Shown in pieces: positions 32,633 to 41,430 of a stretch of 51,661 nt of DNA. Position 1 is the stretch's first letter. Each line of letters opens with the position of its first letter. Below the pieces are notes generated by a model that was not told the DNA's origin, ran no database searches, and saw only the letters and a program-made list of their open reading frames with translations. Both the position numbers and the translations under genes were made by a program. Source of the DNA: Gammaproteobacteria bacterium (lineage in GTDB: Bacteria; Pseudomonadota; Gammaproteobacteria; HK1); assembly GCA_022826505.1 (NCBI GenBank), contig JAJDUQ010000344.1, forward strand, positions 1-51,661. Direction: 5' to 3'.

Positions 32633-35170
32633 ATGCGCGTCGTGAAGACTCCGGCATTGGCGGCTGGTCTGACGCTCATCCTGACGGGTTGCACCGGAGA
32701 TGGTGTCCGCCACTCCATGCCGCCGGGTCCGCCCGAGCCGGAGCGTCCGACGTCCGAGGAGGAGCGCCGGCGCGAGCACGCCGCGCACCCGGAGTTCCGC
32801 AACCAGTACGGCCTCGCCCGGATCAAGGCGCACTACGCCTATGCGCGTGGCGCGACCGGCGAAGGGGTCACGCTCGGCATCGTCGACAGCGGGGTCGACC
32901 CGAGCCATCCCAAGTTCGAGGGCAAGCTCGAATCGAGCAATGTCGAGGGCTACGAGCCGGACTTCGGCGCCTGCGACTACCCCGCCCTCGACGGCTCCTG
33001 CCCCAGCCTGGTCGGACATGGAACGTTCGTCGCAGGGATCATGGCGGCGAGCCGCCGGACGACTCCCGACGCGGGCGCCGCGAGCGCGTCGGCCATCCAT
33101 GGGGTTGCCTTCGACGCCGACGTGATTTCGGTGGGCTTCCGCGACCCGGGGGAGATCCTCGAGGAGATCCTCGGAGAGAATCCCACGCCCGAACAGATTC
33201 GCAACCTTCCGGAGCTGCTCCGCAACATCGATTCCGATCTCGAGCGGCAGTTCGCCTCGGTCTTCGACCGGCTGAACGGCAGGGTGACGGCGGTCAATGC
33301 CAGCTTCGGCCTGTCCGAAAACATCGAGGACTTCGACGCCGAGACGTTGCGCGAGCGCTTTCCCAACGTCATCGAGGCCATCGCGCAGGCCGATACCGCG
33401 GCCGGCGCACGCACCGTCTACGTCTGGGCGGCGGGCAACGCCCACGGCGAGGTCGGTCCCGACGGCTCCGGCGTGTCGGCCACGTCGGTCGAGGTCTTGG
33501 CCGGGCTGCCGGTGTACATCCCGGAGCTGCTCGGCCAATCGCTCGCGGTGGTGGCGACGGACCGGCAAGGCCTGATCGCCGAGTACTCCAATCGCTGCGG
33601 CATCGCGAAGGCGTTCTGCCTGGCCGCGCCGGGGGTGGACATCACCGGTGCGGTGCCGAGCTTCTATTGCACGGACGGCGCCCGGGAGTGCTATCTCGAC
33701 CTGGAAGAAGCCGGGACGTCGTCGGCCGCGCCGTTCGTCACCGGCGGGGTCGGGCTGCTCGCGCAGCACTACCGCAACCAGCTCGGCAACGACGAGATCG
33801 TGCAGCGTATTCTCGCAACCGCCGACAGGAGCGGCGAGTACGCGGACTCGGACATCTACGGACAGGGCTTCCTGGATCTCGACGCCGCGACCCGGCCGGT
33901 GGGCGAGACGCGGATGCTGACCGGCCGCTCGCTCGCCGGCCCCTCGGCGCCGAGCAGTGCCAGCGCGTTCCACCTCGGCGGTGCGTTCGGGGATTCGCTC
34001 GCACAGGGGCTGGCGTCGCGCGAGGTTGCGAGCTTCGACGAGCTCGATGCGCCGTTCTTCCGCCCGCTCGGCGGTTACCTTCGGCACAGCCGGTCCGCCG
34101 TACCCGGGCTTGAAGCGCGTCTGAGGACGCTGGGGCGCGACCCGCGCGGTGCGGCCTGGCGCATGGCGGGCGCGGAGTTCCGGTTGCGCCTGGATGCGGC
34201 GGCAACTTCGCAGGGCATCGGAGGCCCTCACGGTTCGAGCCCTCGCGACGATGCGGAGGTTTCCGGCTCGCTCGGTTCGCTGTCGCTTGCGCACGGGACA
34301 GACAGCGGAGAGATGCGGGTCGGATACCGCGTCCACCCGGGCTGGCAGCTCGGGCTCCATGGCGGAAACGGCAAGGCGGATAGGGGATTCGAATCGATCG
34401 AGCCGGGCACGTTCACCGACGACGCCGCGTTTGCGAACCCGTTCACGAGCCTCGCCCGCGACGGTGTCAGCATCGGCTATGCGGCGGCCGTCGGCGAGGC
34501 GACGTTGCGTGTCGCCGCCTTCCACGGCACGGCGCAGTACGGAGAACGGCGCGACGCCGATGCCGGCGAGGCAGTGGGATTCGTGACGGAATACCGGTTC
34601 GGCGATGCCGCGACGCCCGGCCTTGCCCTGGAGGCGGGATGGCTGGCGGAAGACCGCGGGCTGGCCGGCAGCCGGCCGAGCGGAGCCTTCGGCGAGATGC
34701 ACGGCGACACCGTCATCGCCGGACTCTCGGCGCATCGCCCCTTGAGCGAGGGCTGGAACCTGATCACCAGTGCGCACGCAGGTCTCGGCCGCGCCACGAT
34801 GTCGAGACACGGCATGCTGCGCAATCCGTCGCGCCTGTGGACGGGTGCCTTCGCGCTGGGCCTCCTCGGCGAAGACATCGGTGGAACCGGAGGGCGGCTG
34901 GCATTGCGGATATCGCAGCCGCTGCGCGTCGAGGCGGGACATGCGAGGCTCCGGTGGGCATCGGGCCGAACCCCCGATGGAGACGTCGAAGTCCGGCAAG
35001 CCACTGTGGACCTGGAGCCTTCGGGCCGTCAGCTCGATCTCGAGCTGACCTACTCCCGACCCTGGATGGACGGCGAGGCGCACCTGGCCGCGATTGCGTC
35101 GCGCAACGCCGGACATGTCCGGGGCGAACACGAAGCCGCGTTGCTGATGCGCTACAGCCGCAGGTTCTGA
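32633..35170 (+). CDS. Subtilisin-like serine protease autotransporter, lipoprotein-anchored
   Basis: 845 residues. A lipoprotein-type signal ends LTLILTGC (Cys20). The S8 protease domain (about 70-400) shows the catalytic triad in LGIVDSGVDPSHP (Asp85), LVGHGTFVAGIMAAS (His129) and EAGTSSAAPFVTGG (Ser363), with the oxyanion Asn in VWAAGNAHG. A passenger linker follows, then from about 560 a beta-barrel-like domain rich in alternating residues that ends YSRRF, with the terminal Phe typical of outer-membrane barrels. It resembles NalP/SphB1-type subtilase autotransporters, which are exported by their own barrel and held by lipid. The ATG at 32633 is close to GGGAGG. Confidence 0.88.
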   Translation: MRVVKTPALAAGLTLILTGCTGDGVRHSMPPGPPEPERPTSEEERRREHAAHPEFRNQYGLARIKAHYAYARGATGEGVTLGIVDSGVDPSHPKFEGKLESSNVEGYEPDFGACDYPALDGSCPSLVGHGTFVAGIMAASRRTTPDAGAASASAIHGVAFDADVISVGFRDPGEILEEILGENPTPEQIRNLPELLRNIDSDLERQFASVFDRLNGRVTAVNASFGLSENIEDFDAETLRERFPNVIEAIAQADTAAGARTVYVWAAGNAHGEVGPDGSGVSATSVEVLAGLPVYIPELLGQSLAVVATDRQGLIAEYSNRCGIAKAFCLAAPGVDITGAVPSFYCTDGARECYLDLEEAGTSSAAPFVTGGVGLLAQHYRNQLGNDEIVQRILATADRSGEYADSDIYGQGFLDLDAATRPVGETRMLTGRSLAGPSAPSSASAFHLGGAFGDSLAQGLASREVASFDELDAPFFRPLGGYLRHSRSAVPGLEARLRTLGRDPRGAAWRMAGAEFRLRLDAAATSQGIGGPHGSSPRDDAEVSGSLGSLSLAHGTDSGEMRVGYRVHPGWQLGLHGGNGKADRGFESIEPGTFTDDAAFANPFTSLARDGVSIGYAAAVGEATLRVAAFHGTAQYGERRDADAGEAVGFVTEYRFGDAATPGLALEAGWLAEDRGLAGSRPSGAFGEMHGDTVIAGLSAHRPLSEGWNLITSAHAGLGRATMSRHGMLRNPSRLWTGAFALGLLGEDIGGTGGRLALRISQPLRVEAGHARLRWASGRTPDGDVEVRQATVDLEPSGRQLDLELTYSRPWMDGEAHLAAIASRNAGHVRGEHEAALLMRYSRRF

Positions 35171-35231
35171 CTCCCGAAGGCCCTTGGCCGGAGACTCCTC
35201 GAGCGCCTGCCGTGCTCGCAGTCTGTCGCGG

Positions 35232-36194
35232 ATGAGCAGAAAGAGACCCACACCACGGCATCCCCGCATTGCGGTGCTGGGCTCGCGCGGCGCATTCACC
35301 CGCGACGCGGTGGCCGCGTTGTGCGAGTCGGGCATCCCGCCGGTTGCGCTCATGATCGGCGAGACCACCGCGCCGGACGCTCCCGACCCCATCCCCGTCG
35401 AAGTTCGAGAGCCCGCCGCCGCGGTCGCCTCCGCGCACGGCATCTCGCTCATCCGGGCGTCGAACCCGAACCATCCCGCCGCAATTTCCGCTCTGGAACG
35501 CATGGCGCCCGACCTGCTGCTGCTCGCCTGCCTGCCGTGCATCGTCACGCGCGCGACGCGAGAAATCGCCCGTCTGGGGGCGCTGAACCTCCATCCCTCC
35601 GCTCTGCCTCGCTTTCGCGGCCCGGATCCGGTGTTCTGGCAGTTGCGGGCGGGCCTTCGCCGCGTTGCGGCCACTGTCCACATCGCTACCGACACCGTCG
35701 ACGCCGGTCCCATCCTGGCGCAGCCATGGCTCGAAGTCCGGCCCGGGATCCGCGCCGAAGAGCTGACTTCGTTGCTGGTTCGACTGGGCATCCGGGCCCT
35801 GGTGAAACTGCTCCCTTCGATTGAGCGCCGCATCGGTGACGCTGTCCCCCAGGATGAATCCGCAGCGACCCGCCAGCCCTTCCCGGGCCACCAGGATTTT
35901 CGGATCGAGACGACCTGGTCAGCCGAACGCGCGTATCGATTCATCGAGGGAACGAGGGGGCCGGGGATCCGGTTCACGATCCTCCGCGACGCCGGCGAAC
36001 TGGAGATTGAACGGGCCGTCGGATTCGGTCCGCCGTCCCGGGCAGGACCGACACGCGAACGCTCCGACGGGATCGTGTCGATCCGATTCGCCCGGGGCGC
36101 GCTTCGTGTCGTCCCCGCGCGGTCCCGTCAGAACTCGACGTCCAGCTCCTCGTCGAACCCGAAGGTGGACATGTCGCGAATGCGTGACGGATAG
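35232..36194 (+). CDS. Formyltransferase-family protein (Fmt/PurN fold)
   Basis: 320 residues. The N-terminal Rossmann domain contains [20 protein letters not shown] and the formyl-transfer core [20 protein letters not shown] (Asn and His of the N-H-D triad), followed by [18 protein letters not shown] with the Asp. A C-terminal domain shows [20 protein letters not shown]. It is more divergent than housekeeping methionyl-tRNA formyltransferase (SALP for SLLP, many substitutions) and may be a sugar, amino-sugar or other N-formyltransferase. The last 67 nt overlap def on the opposite strand. Confidence 0.75.
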   Translation: MSRKRPTPRHPRIAVLGSRGAFTRDAVAALCESGIPPVALMIGETTAPDAPDPIPVEVREPAAAVASAHGISLIRASNPNHPAAISALERMAPDLLLLACLPCIVTRATREIARLGALNLHPSALPRFRGPDPVFWQLRAGLRRVAATVHIATDTVDAGPILAQPWLEVRPGIRAEELTSLLVRLGIRALVKLLPSIERRIGDAVPQDESAATRQPFPGHQDFRIETTWSAERAYRFIEGTRGPGIRFTILRDAGELEIERAVGFGPPSRAGPTRERSDGIVSIRFARGALRVVPARSRQNSTSSSSSNPKVDMSRMRDG

Positions 36195-36655
36195 AGCACC
36201 CCGTCGAGGTGGTCGCACTCGTGCTGCACCACCCGCGCATGGTAGTCCTCGACGACGCGGTCGATGCGATTCCCGTCCGCATCGAAACCCGAGTACCTGA
36301 TCCGCGTATGGCGGGGCACGACACCCCGCAGCCCCGGGACGCTGAGGCACGCCTCCCAGCCCTCGGCCATCGTGTCCGCAAGGGGCTCGATCACGGGGTT
36401 GACGAGCACGGTCGGCGGGATCGGTGCGGGCCGACCGCAACCGGCCTTGTCGGCGCGCCCGCCGAGACCGAAGACCACGACCCGCCGCGCGACCGCAATC
36501 TGAGGCGCCGCGATGCCGATGCCTCCGCTCGCATGCATCGTGTCCCACAGGTCATCGACGAGGGCACGCAGCTCGGGCGTACCGAATCGGGCGACGGTCT
36601 CGGCCACGCGGCGCAACACCGGGTGACCCATCCGGATGACGGTTCGTACGGCCAT
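36128..36655 (-). CDS. def: Peptide deformylase
   Basis: 175 residues with all three deformylase motifs: GGIGIAAPQ (Gln51), EACLSVPG (Cys103 metal ligand) and QHECDHLDG (His145, His149, Glu146). EGCLS is EACLS here. It removes the formyl group from nascent proteins. The start [10 protein letters not shown] has GGGAGGG immediately upstream, and the gene is divergent from yebC. It is not in the usual def-fmt operon; instead a formyltransferase-like gene converges on it. Confidence 0.93.
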   Translation of the reverse strand: MAVRTVIRMGHPVLRRVAETVARFGTPELRALVDDLWDTMHASGGIGIAAPQIAVARRVVVFGLGGRADKAGCGRPAPIPPTVLVNPVIEPLADTMAEGWEACLSVPGLRGVVPRHTRIRYSGFDADGNRIDRVVEDYHARVVQHECDHLDGVLYPSRIRDMSTFGFDEELDVEF

Positions 36656-36715
36656 GGGCCCTCCCATGATAGTGCTAGAATTCCGGCACGGCTCGAATGC
36701 GCGTATCACCACCCC

Positions 36716-37462
36716 ATGGCCGGCCATTCCAAGTGGGCGAACATCCAGCACCGCAAGAAGGCTCAGGATGCCAGGCGGGGCAAGCTGTTCACCAAACTCA
36801 TTCGCGAAGTCACGATCTCCGCCCGCGAAGGCGGTGGCGATCCGGACGGCAATGCCCGGCTGCGGCTCGCGATGGACAAGGCATTCGCCGGCAACGTGCC
36901 GAAGGATACCGTCGACCGGGCAATCAAGCGCGCGACCGGCGAAGCGGACGCCGACGCCCTCGAGGAAGTCCGCTACGAAGGATACGGGCCGGGAGGCACC
37001 GCGGTCATGGTCGACTGCGTCACCGACAATCGAAACCGGACCGTGGCGGAGATACGCTACGCGTTCACCAAGTGCGGGGGCAACCTCGGCACCGGCGGTT
37101 CGGTCGCCTATCTGTTCACGAAGGTCGGCCAGCTTTCGTTTGCCCCGGACACCGATGAGGAGCGGCTGATGGAAGCGGCGCTCGAGGCGGGCGCCGAGGA
37201 CGTGATTGCCAACGACGACGGCTCGCTCGAGGTCCTCACCAGTCCGGACGCGTTCGGCGACGTCCACGACGACATCGTGGCCGGCGGGCTCGCTCCGGAA
37301 CAGGCGGAGGTGACGATGCGCCCGTCCACCAGCGTCTCCCTCGACTCCGACAACGCCAGGCGGATCGTCAAGCTGCTCGACATGCTGGAAGATCTCGACG
37401 ACGTGCAGCAAGTGTATTCGAACGTGGAAATCCCCGACGAGATCCTGGCCGAAATCGGTTGA
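36716..37462 (+). CDS. yebC: YebC/PmpR family regulator
   Basis: 248 residues starting [20 protein letters not shown], the invariant opening of the family. It continues with [35 protein letters not shown] and [15 protein letters not shown]. YebC-family proteins act as DNA-binding regulators or, as recently shown for some, assist ribosomes at proline stretches. The stop overlaps the ruvC TTG start (GGTTGAGC), giving translational coupling into the ruvCAB block, the common order in Gammaproteobacteria. Confidence 0.95.
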   Translation: MAGHSKWANIQHRKKAQDARRGKLFTKLIREVTISAREGGGDPDGNARLRLAMDKAFAGNVPKDTVDRAIKRATGEADADALEEVRYEGYGPGGTAVMVDCVTDNRNRTVAEIRYAFTKCGGNLGTGGSVAYLFTKVGQLSFAPDTDEERLMEAALEAGAEDVIANDDGSLEVLTSPDAFGDVHDDIVAGGLAPEQAEVTMRPSTSVSLDSDNARRIVKLLDMLEDLDDVQQVYSNVEIPDEILAEIG

Positions 37463-37983
37463 GCACCGTACGCATCATCGGCGTCGATCCGGGCTCCCGC
37501 TCCACCGGATTCGGCATCGTCGACACCGACGGCTCACGTCTCCTTCACGTCACCAGCGGATTCGTGCGTGCCCATGACGGCGACTGGTCCGACCGTCTGC
37601 GCCGGATCTTCGACGAACTTGGCGCAGTCATCGACTCCCACGCCCCCGCGGAGTTCGCCGTAGAGAAGGTGTTCTTGCACCGCAACCCCTCCTCCGCATT
37701 GAAGCTCGGGCAGGCTCGGGGGGTTGCAATCCTTTCCGGCGCGCTGCGTTCGCTACCCGTGCACGAATACTCCCCGAACGAGATCAAGCAGGCCGTCACC
37801 GGGAAGGGACATGCCTCGAAGGAGCAGATTCAGTACATGACGAAGGTGCTGCTCGCGTTGCGCAAGCCGCCCCAGACGGACCAGGCGGATGCGCTGGCGG
37901 TCGCAATCTGCCACGCGCACCTGCGAACCGCGACCGAGCGGCGCGAGCGCATGCTGGCGAGCATCGCGGGCGCCTCCCGATGA
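37459..37983 (+). CDS. ruvC: Holliday junction resolvase RuvC
   Basis: 174 residues. The acidic catalytic residues are visible in [15 protein letters not shown] (Asp10), [20 protein letters not shown] (Glu) and [16 protein letters not shown] (two Asp). It cuts four-way junctions symmetrically after RuvAB branch migration. Start is TTG at 37459, chosen because it overlaps the yebC stop and gives the canonical N terminus. Its stop overlaps the ruvA ATG (GATGAT). Confidence 0.95.
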   Translation: MSTVRIIGVDPGSRSTGFGIVDTDGSRLLHVTSGFVRAHDGDWSDRLRRIFDELGAVIDSHAPAEFAVEKVFLHRNPSSALKLGQARGVAILSGALRSLPVHEYSPNEIKQAVTGKGHASKEQIQYMTKVLLALRKPPQTDQADALAVAICHAHLRTATERRERMLASIAGASR

Positions 37984-38588
37984 TCGCCTGGATGCACGGC
38001 GTATTGCGCGAGAAGCACCCTCCCCTGCTGCTCGTCGATACGGGAGGCGTCGGCTACGAGATGGAAGCGCCGATGACCACATTCTACGACCTGCCCGGCA
38101 TCGGCGAACCGGTGACGCTCCACGTGCATCACATCGTGCGGGAGGATGCGCAGCAACTCTACGCATTCGGGCGCCGCGCCGAGCGGGACCTGTTCCGGCA
38201 GCTTCTGCGCGTGAGCGGAGTCGGTGCGAAGCTCGGTCTGGCCATCCTGTCGGGAATGGACGCAAGCCGATTCGCCCAATGCGTGCTCGAAGGCGACGGC
38301 GCGAGCCTTTCGCGGCTGCCCGGTATCGGCAAGAAGACGGCCGAGCGTCTCATCATGGAAATGCGCGACAGAATCGAGACCGACTCCACCGTTGCGGCGA
38401 CCGCAACCACTGCAGCCGGCTCCGTTGTCGCGTTCCGCCGTGACGACCCGATCGCCGAGGCGGTTCGTGCATTGATCGCGCTGGGACTCAAACCGCAGGA
38501 GGCGAGCCGCCGCGTGAATGCGGTGGAATCCGACGGCCTTGCCTGCGAGGAAATCGTGCGTCGCGCGCTTCAGTCGATGGTGCGATAG
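37980..38588 (+). CDS. ruvA: Holliday junction DNA helicase subunit RuvA
   Basis: 202 residues. An OB-fold N domain (LLLVDTGGVGYEMEAPMTTF, LHVHHIVREDAQQLYAFG) and the tandem helix-hairpin-helix region (VSGVGAKLGLAILSGM, LPGIGKKTAERLIMEMRDR) bind the junction. The C-terminal domain III (DPIAEAVRALIALGLKPQEA) contacts RuvB. Overlaps ruvC by 4 nt. A 162-bp gap, with nothing recognised in it, separates it from ruvB. Confidence 0.95.
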   Translation: MIAWMHGVLREKHPPLLLVDTGGVGYEMEAPMTTFYDLPGIGEPVTLHVHHIVREDAQQLYAFGRRAERDLFRQLLRVSGVGAKLGLAILSGMDASRFAQCVLEGDGASLSRLPGIGKKTAERLIMEMRDRIETDSTVAATATTAAGSVVAFRRDDPIAEAVRALIALGLKPQEASRRVNAVESDGLACEEIVRRALQSMVR

Positions 38589-38750
38589 CAAGTTGGTGGC
38601 GCGCCACTCGGAACGGTACGATCGACCCGACGACGCGACCGGGAGTACCGAGGCCGGGAACGGCCGTGATTCAATCGGTCAACGAGCCGACTCCGGCCAG
38701 GGGAGCGTTGGGTTCGACGAGCCCCGCGGGGCGCTGCGCTGGCAGGACCG

Positions 38751-39797
38751 ATGGAGACAGAACGTCTCATAACCGCACAGGCGGGAGTCGAGGATCAGGC
38801 TCTCGACAGGGCCATTCGTCCCGGGCGGCTCGCGGATTTCGTGGGCCAGCCGGCAGTGCTGGAACAGATGCAGATCTTCATCGAGGCAGCCCGGCGGCGA
38901 GGCGAAGCCCTCGACCATCTCCTCATCTTCGGGCCGCCGGGTCTGGGCAAGACCACCCTGGCGCACATCGTCGCGAACGAGATGGAGGCCGGCCTGCGCC
39001 AGACCGCCGGTCCGGTGCTCGAGCGATCGGGTGATCTCGCGGCGCTCCTCACCAACCTCGAACCGCGCGACGTTCTGTTCATCGACGAGATGCACCGGCT
39101 GAATCCGGCCGTCGAGGAGATTCTCTATCCCGCGATGGAGGACTATCAGCTCGACATCGTCATCGGTGAAGGACCCGCGGCACGGTCAATCAAGCTCGAC
39201 CTTCCTCCCTTTACCCTCGTGGGCGCGACGACTCGCGCCGGAATGCTGACGTCGCCGCTTCGCGACCGCTTCGGCATCGTGCAGCGGCTCGAGTTCTACA
39301 ACGTGCACGACCTGGCGAGCATCGTTACCCGGTCGGCCGCGATCCTCGAGGTCGAGATCACCGCGGACGGCGCCGGCGAGATTGCCGCGCGCTCGCGCGG
39401 CACGCCCCGAATCGCAAACCGCCTCCTGCGAAGGGTCCGCGACTACGCCGAAGTGAGGGCGGACGGCCGGGTGACCGCCACCACCGCCGGCAGCGCCCTC
39501 GACCTGCTCGACGTGGATACGCACGGGTTCGACCTGATGGACCGCAAACTGCTGCTCGCGGTCATGGAGAAGTTCGACGGGGGACCGGTCGGGATCGACA
39601 ACCTCGCCGCCGCGATCGGGGAAGAGCGCGACACCATCGAGGACGTACTGGAGCCATATCTGATTCAGCAGGGTTTCCTCATGCGTACACCCAGAGGCCG
39701 CGTGGCGACGAGAAACGCATGGTCGCACTTCGGTCTGAGGCCGCCGGCGAACCACTCGGCGCCGATCGAGCCCGATCTGTTCGGAGGAACCGCGTGA
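38751..39797 (+). CDS. ruvB: Holliday junction branch migration ATPase RuvB
   Basis: 348 residues. N-terminal [17 protein letters not shown], Walker [19 protein letters not shown], Walker [17 protein letters not shown], sensor [20 protein letters not shown] with the arginine finger, and the C-terminal winged helix ([20 protein letters not shown] then [10 protein letters not shown]). It is the motor ring of RuvAB. METERLI at ATG 38751 is the usual start. ybgC follows 15 nt after its stop. Confidence 0.96.
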   Translation: METERLITAQAGVEDQALDRAIRPGRLADFVGQPAVLEQMQIFIEAARRRGEALDHLLIFGPPGLGKTTLAHIVANEMEAGLRQTAGPVLERSGDLAALLTNLEPRDVLFIDEMHRLNPAVEEILYPAMEDYQLDIVIGEGPAARSIKLDLPPFTLVGATTRAGMLTSPLRDRFGIVQRLEFYNVHDLASIVTRSAAILEVEITADGAGEIAARSRGTPRIANRLLRRVRDYAEVRADGRVTATTAGSALDLLDVDTHGFDLMDRKLLLAVMEKFDGGPVGIDNLAAAIGEERDTIEDVLEPYLIQQGFLMRTPRGRVATRNAWSHFGLRPPANHSAPIEPDLFGGTA

Positions 39798-39812
39798 GCG
39801 GTGGCATCCGCC

Positions 39813-40250
39813 ATGACGTCCACTGCGCTCAATTCGTGCTCGGGACGGACGTTCGTCTGGCCGGTGCGCGTGTACTGGGAGGACACCGATGCCGGCGGCA
39901 TCGTGTACTACGCGAACTACCTGAAGTACATGGAACGAGCACGCACCGAGTGGTTGCGTGCACTTGGCTGCGACCAGACCGCCATGCGCACCCGACATCG
40001 CATTCAGTTCGTCGTCGCGCGGGCGAGCGTGGAGTTCAGGCGACCCGCCCGGTTCGACGACCGGCTCGAAATCGACATCCGGTTGCAGGCGCTGCGTCGC
40101 GTGTCGATCGAGCTGGCACAGCACGTACGAAACGCCGAACGGGAACTGCTCTGCCGCGCGGAGGTCAAGATAGGCTGCGTGGACGTCGAGTCCTTCCGGC
40201 CTCGCGGCATTCCCCTTTCCCTGCAGCAGGAGCTCGAAATTGAGCACTGA
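39813..40250 (+). CDS. ybgC: Acyl-CoA thioesterase YbgC (Tol-Pal associated)
   Basis: 145 residues of hotdog fold with the signature YWEDTDAGGIVYYANYLKYM, whose Asp is catalytic, then ERARTEWLRALG. It hydrolyses short-chain acyl-CoA and is the conserved first gene of tol-pal clusters. ATG 39813 is used; a GTG at 39801 is in frame. Its last codons overlap the tolQ TTG start (AATTGAGC). Confidence 0.93.
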   Translation: MTSTALNSCSGRTFVWPVRVYWEDTDAGGIVYYANYLKYMERARTEWLRALGCDQTAMRTRHRIQFVVARASVEFRRPARFDDRLEIDIRLQALRRVSIELAQHVRNAERELLCRAEVKIGCVDVESFRPRGIPLSLQQELEIEH

Positions 40251-40914
40251 TCTTTCGCTTGTCGCCCTGGTCCTGAACGCGAGCGTTCCCGTTCAGCTCG
40301 TCATGGCGTTGCTCGCAGTGGCGTCCCTGGTCTCGTGGACGATGATTTTCGGCAAGTACTTCGTCATCGGGCGAGCGACCCGCGCCGCCAACACGTTCGA
40401 GGACCAGTTCTGGTCGGGAATCGATCTCGTGGAGGTCTTCAACCGGATCGACGTGCGGCGGAGCGGAGCGACCGGTATGGAACGCATCTTCCACGCCGGG
40501 TTCAAGGAGTTCGCACGGCTGCGCGGACAGAAGGTGGCCGAAGCACGGGACATATTGAGCGGAACCGAACGCGCGATGCGCATCGCGCTGGGTCGGGAGG
40601 TCGACTACCTGGAGCTCAACCTCTCGTTTCTCGCCACCGTCGGCTCGACCAGCCCCTACATCGGGCTGTTCGGCACCGTGTGGGGAATCATGAATTCGTT
40701 CCGGGCGCTGGGAGGTGTGCAGCAGGCGACCATCGCCATGGTGGCGCCGGGAATCGCGGAAGCCCTGATTGCGACGGCAATGGGACTCTTCGCGGCGATT
40801 CCGGCGGTCATCGCGTACAACCGCTTCGCGCACGACGTCGAACGCCTTCACAACCGCTACGACGCGTTCGTCGACGAGTTCTCGACCATTCTCCAGCGCC
40901 AGGCACATCAATGA
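40240..40914 (+). CDS. tolQ: Tol-Pal system proton channel subunit TolQ
   Basis: 224 residues with three membrane helices: LVMALLAVASLVSWTMIFGK near the N terminus, then FLATVGSTSPYIGLFGTVWG and IAEALIATAMGLFAAIPAVI. TolQ is homologous to ExbB and MotA and, with TolR, turns the proton gradient into movement of TolA. The start is TTG at 40240, overlapping ybgC. Its stop overlaps the ATG of a small frame bridging to tolR. Confidence 0.95.
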   Translation: MSTDLSLVALVLNASVPVQLVMALLAVASLVSWTMIFGKYFVIGRATRAANTFEDQFWSGIDLVEVFNRIDVRRSGATGMERIFHAGFKEFARLRGQKVAEARDILSGTERAMRIALGREVDYLELNLSFLATVGSTSPYIGLFGTVWGIMNSFRALGGVQQATIAMVAPGIAEALIATAMGLFAAIPAVIAYNRFAHDVERLHNRYDAFVDEFSTILQRQAHQ

Positions 40915-41003
40915 GCCGCGTTCGTCTCCGGACCCGCAGCACCGGCGTTGGCCGATCCGCGGACGCACCGGCGGACCACGGCGCGGGGACGCCTCATGGC
41001 TAG
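40911..41003 (+). CDS. Possible 30-residue bridging ORF between tolQ and tolR
   Basis: ATG overlaps the tolQ stop (CAATGA) and the frame (MSRVRLRTRSTGVGRSADAP...) ends in a TAG at 41001-41003 that overlaps the tolR ATG region by 8 nt. It spans the 81-nt gap between the two genes and could couple their translation. No homology is recognised and it may be fortuitous. Confidence 0.3.
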   Translation: MSRVRLRTRSTGVGRSADAPADHGAGTPHG

Positions 41004-41430
41004 AAACCGGGTACGCAGACGACCGATGTCGGAGATCAACGTCGTCCCGTACATCGACGTCATGCTCGTGCTCCTCGTGATCTTCATGATCACCGCACCG
41101 CTGCTGACCCAGGGCGTCAAGGTCGATCTGCCGCAGGCCGACGCGGAACCTCTCGACGTGGAGACGCAGGAACCGCTCGTGGTCACGATCGACGCCGCCG
41201 GCAACTACTACGTGAACTACGGCGAGAATCAGAACGCACCCGTAGAGGCGCAGGTACTCGCGGCCCGAGTCGGGGCCCTGCTGCGCCACCGTCCGGGACT
41301 GGCGGTGGTGGTGCGCGGCGACGAGGGCGTTCCCTACGGGGACGTGGTCATCCTGATGACGATCCTGCAGCGCGCCGGGGCGCCGAGCGTCGGTCTGATG
41401 ACCGAAGCGCCGCAGGAGATGCGGCAATGA
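40996..41430 (+). CDS. tolR: Tol-Pal system protein TolR
   Basis: 144 residues with SEINVVPYIDVMLVLLVIFM, the ExbD/TolR helix holding the proton-carrying Asp, then MITAPLLTQGVKVDLPQADA and a periplasmic domain ending in AGAPSVGLMTEAP. The ATG at 40996 gives a normal N terminus (MARNRVRRRPMSEIN). A TTG at 40948 would add 16 residues. Its stop overlaps the tolA ATG by 4 nt. Confidence 0.93.
   Translation: MARNRVRRRPMSEINVVPYIDVMLVLLVIFMITAPLLTQGVKVDLPQADAEPLDVETQEPLVVTIDAAGNYYVNYGENQNAPVEAQVLAARVGALLRHRPGLAVVVRGDEGVPYGDVVILMTILQRAGAPSVGLMTEAPQEMRQ

Noticed and set aside
32039-35977. A 1312-residue open frame antisense to the protease gene
   Set aside because: It is the GC-rich shadow of the autotransporter gene. 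Only the last 142 residues (SnoaL-like) have recognisable coding sense.
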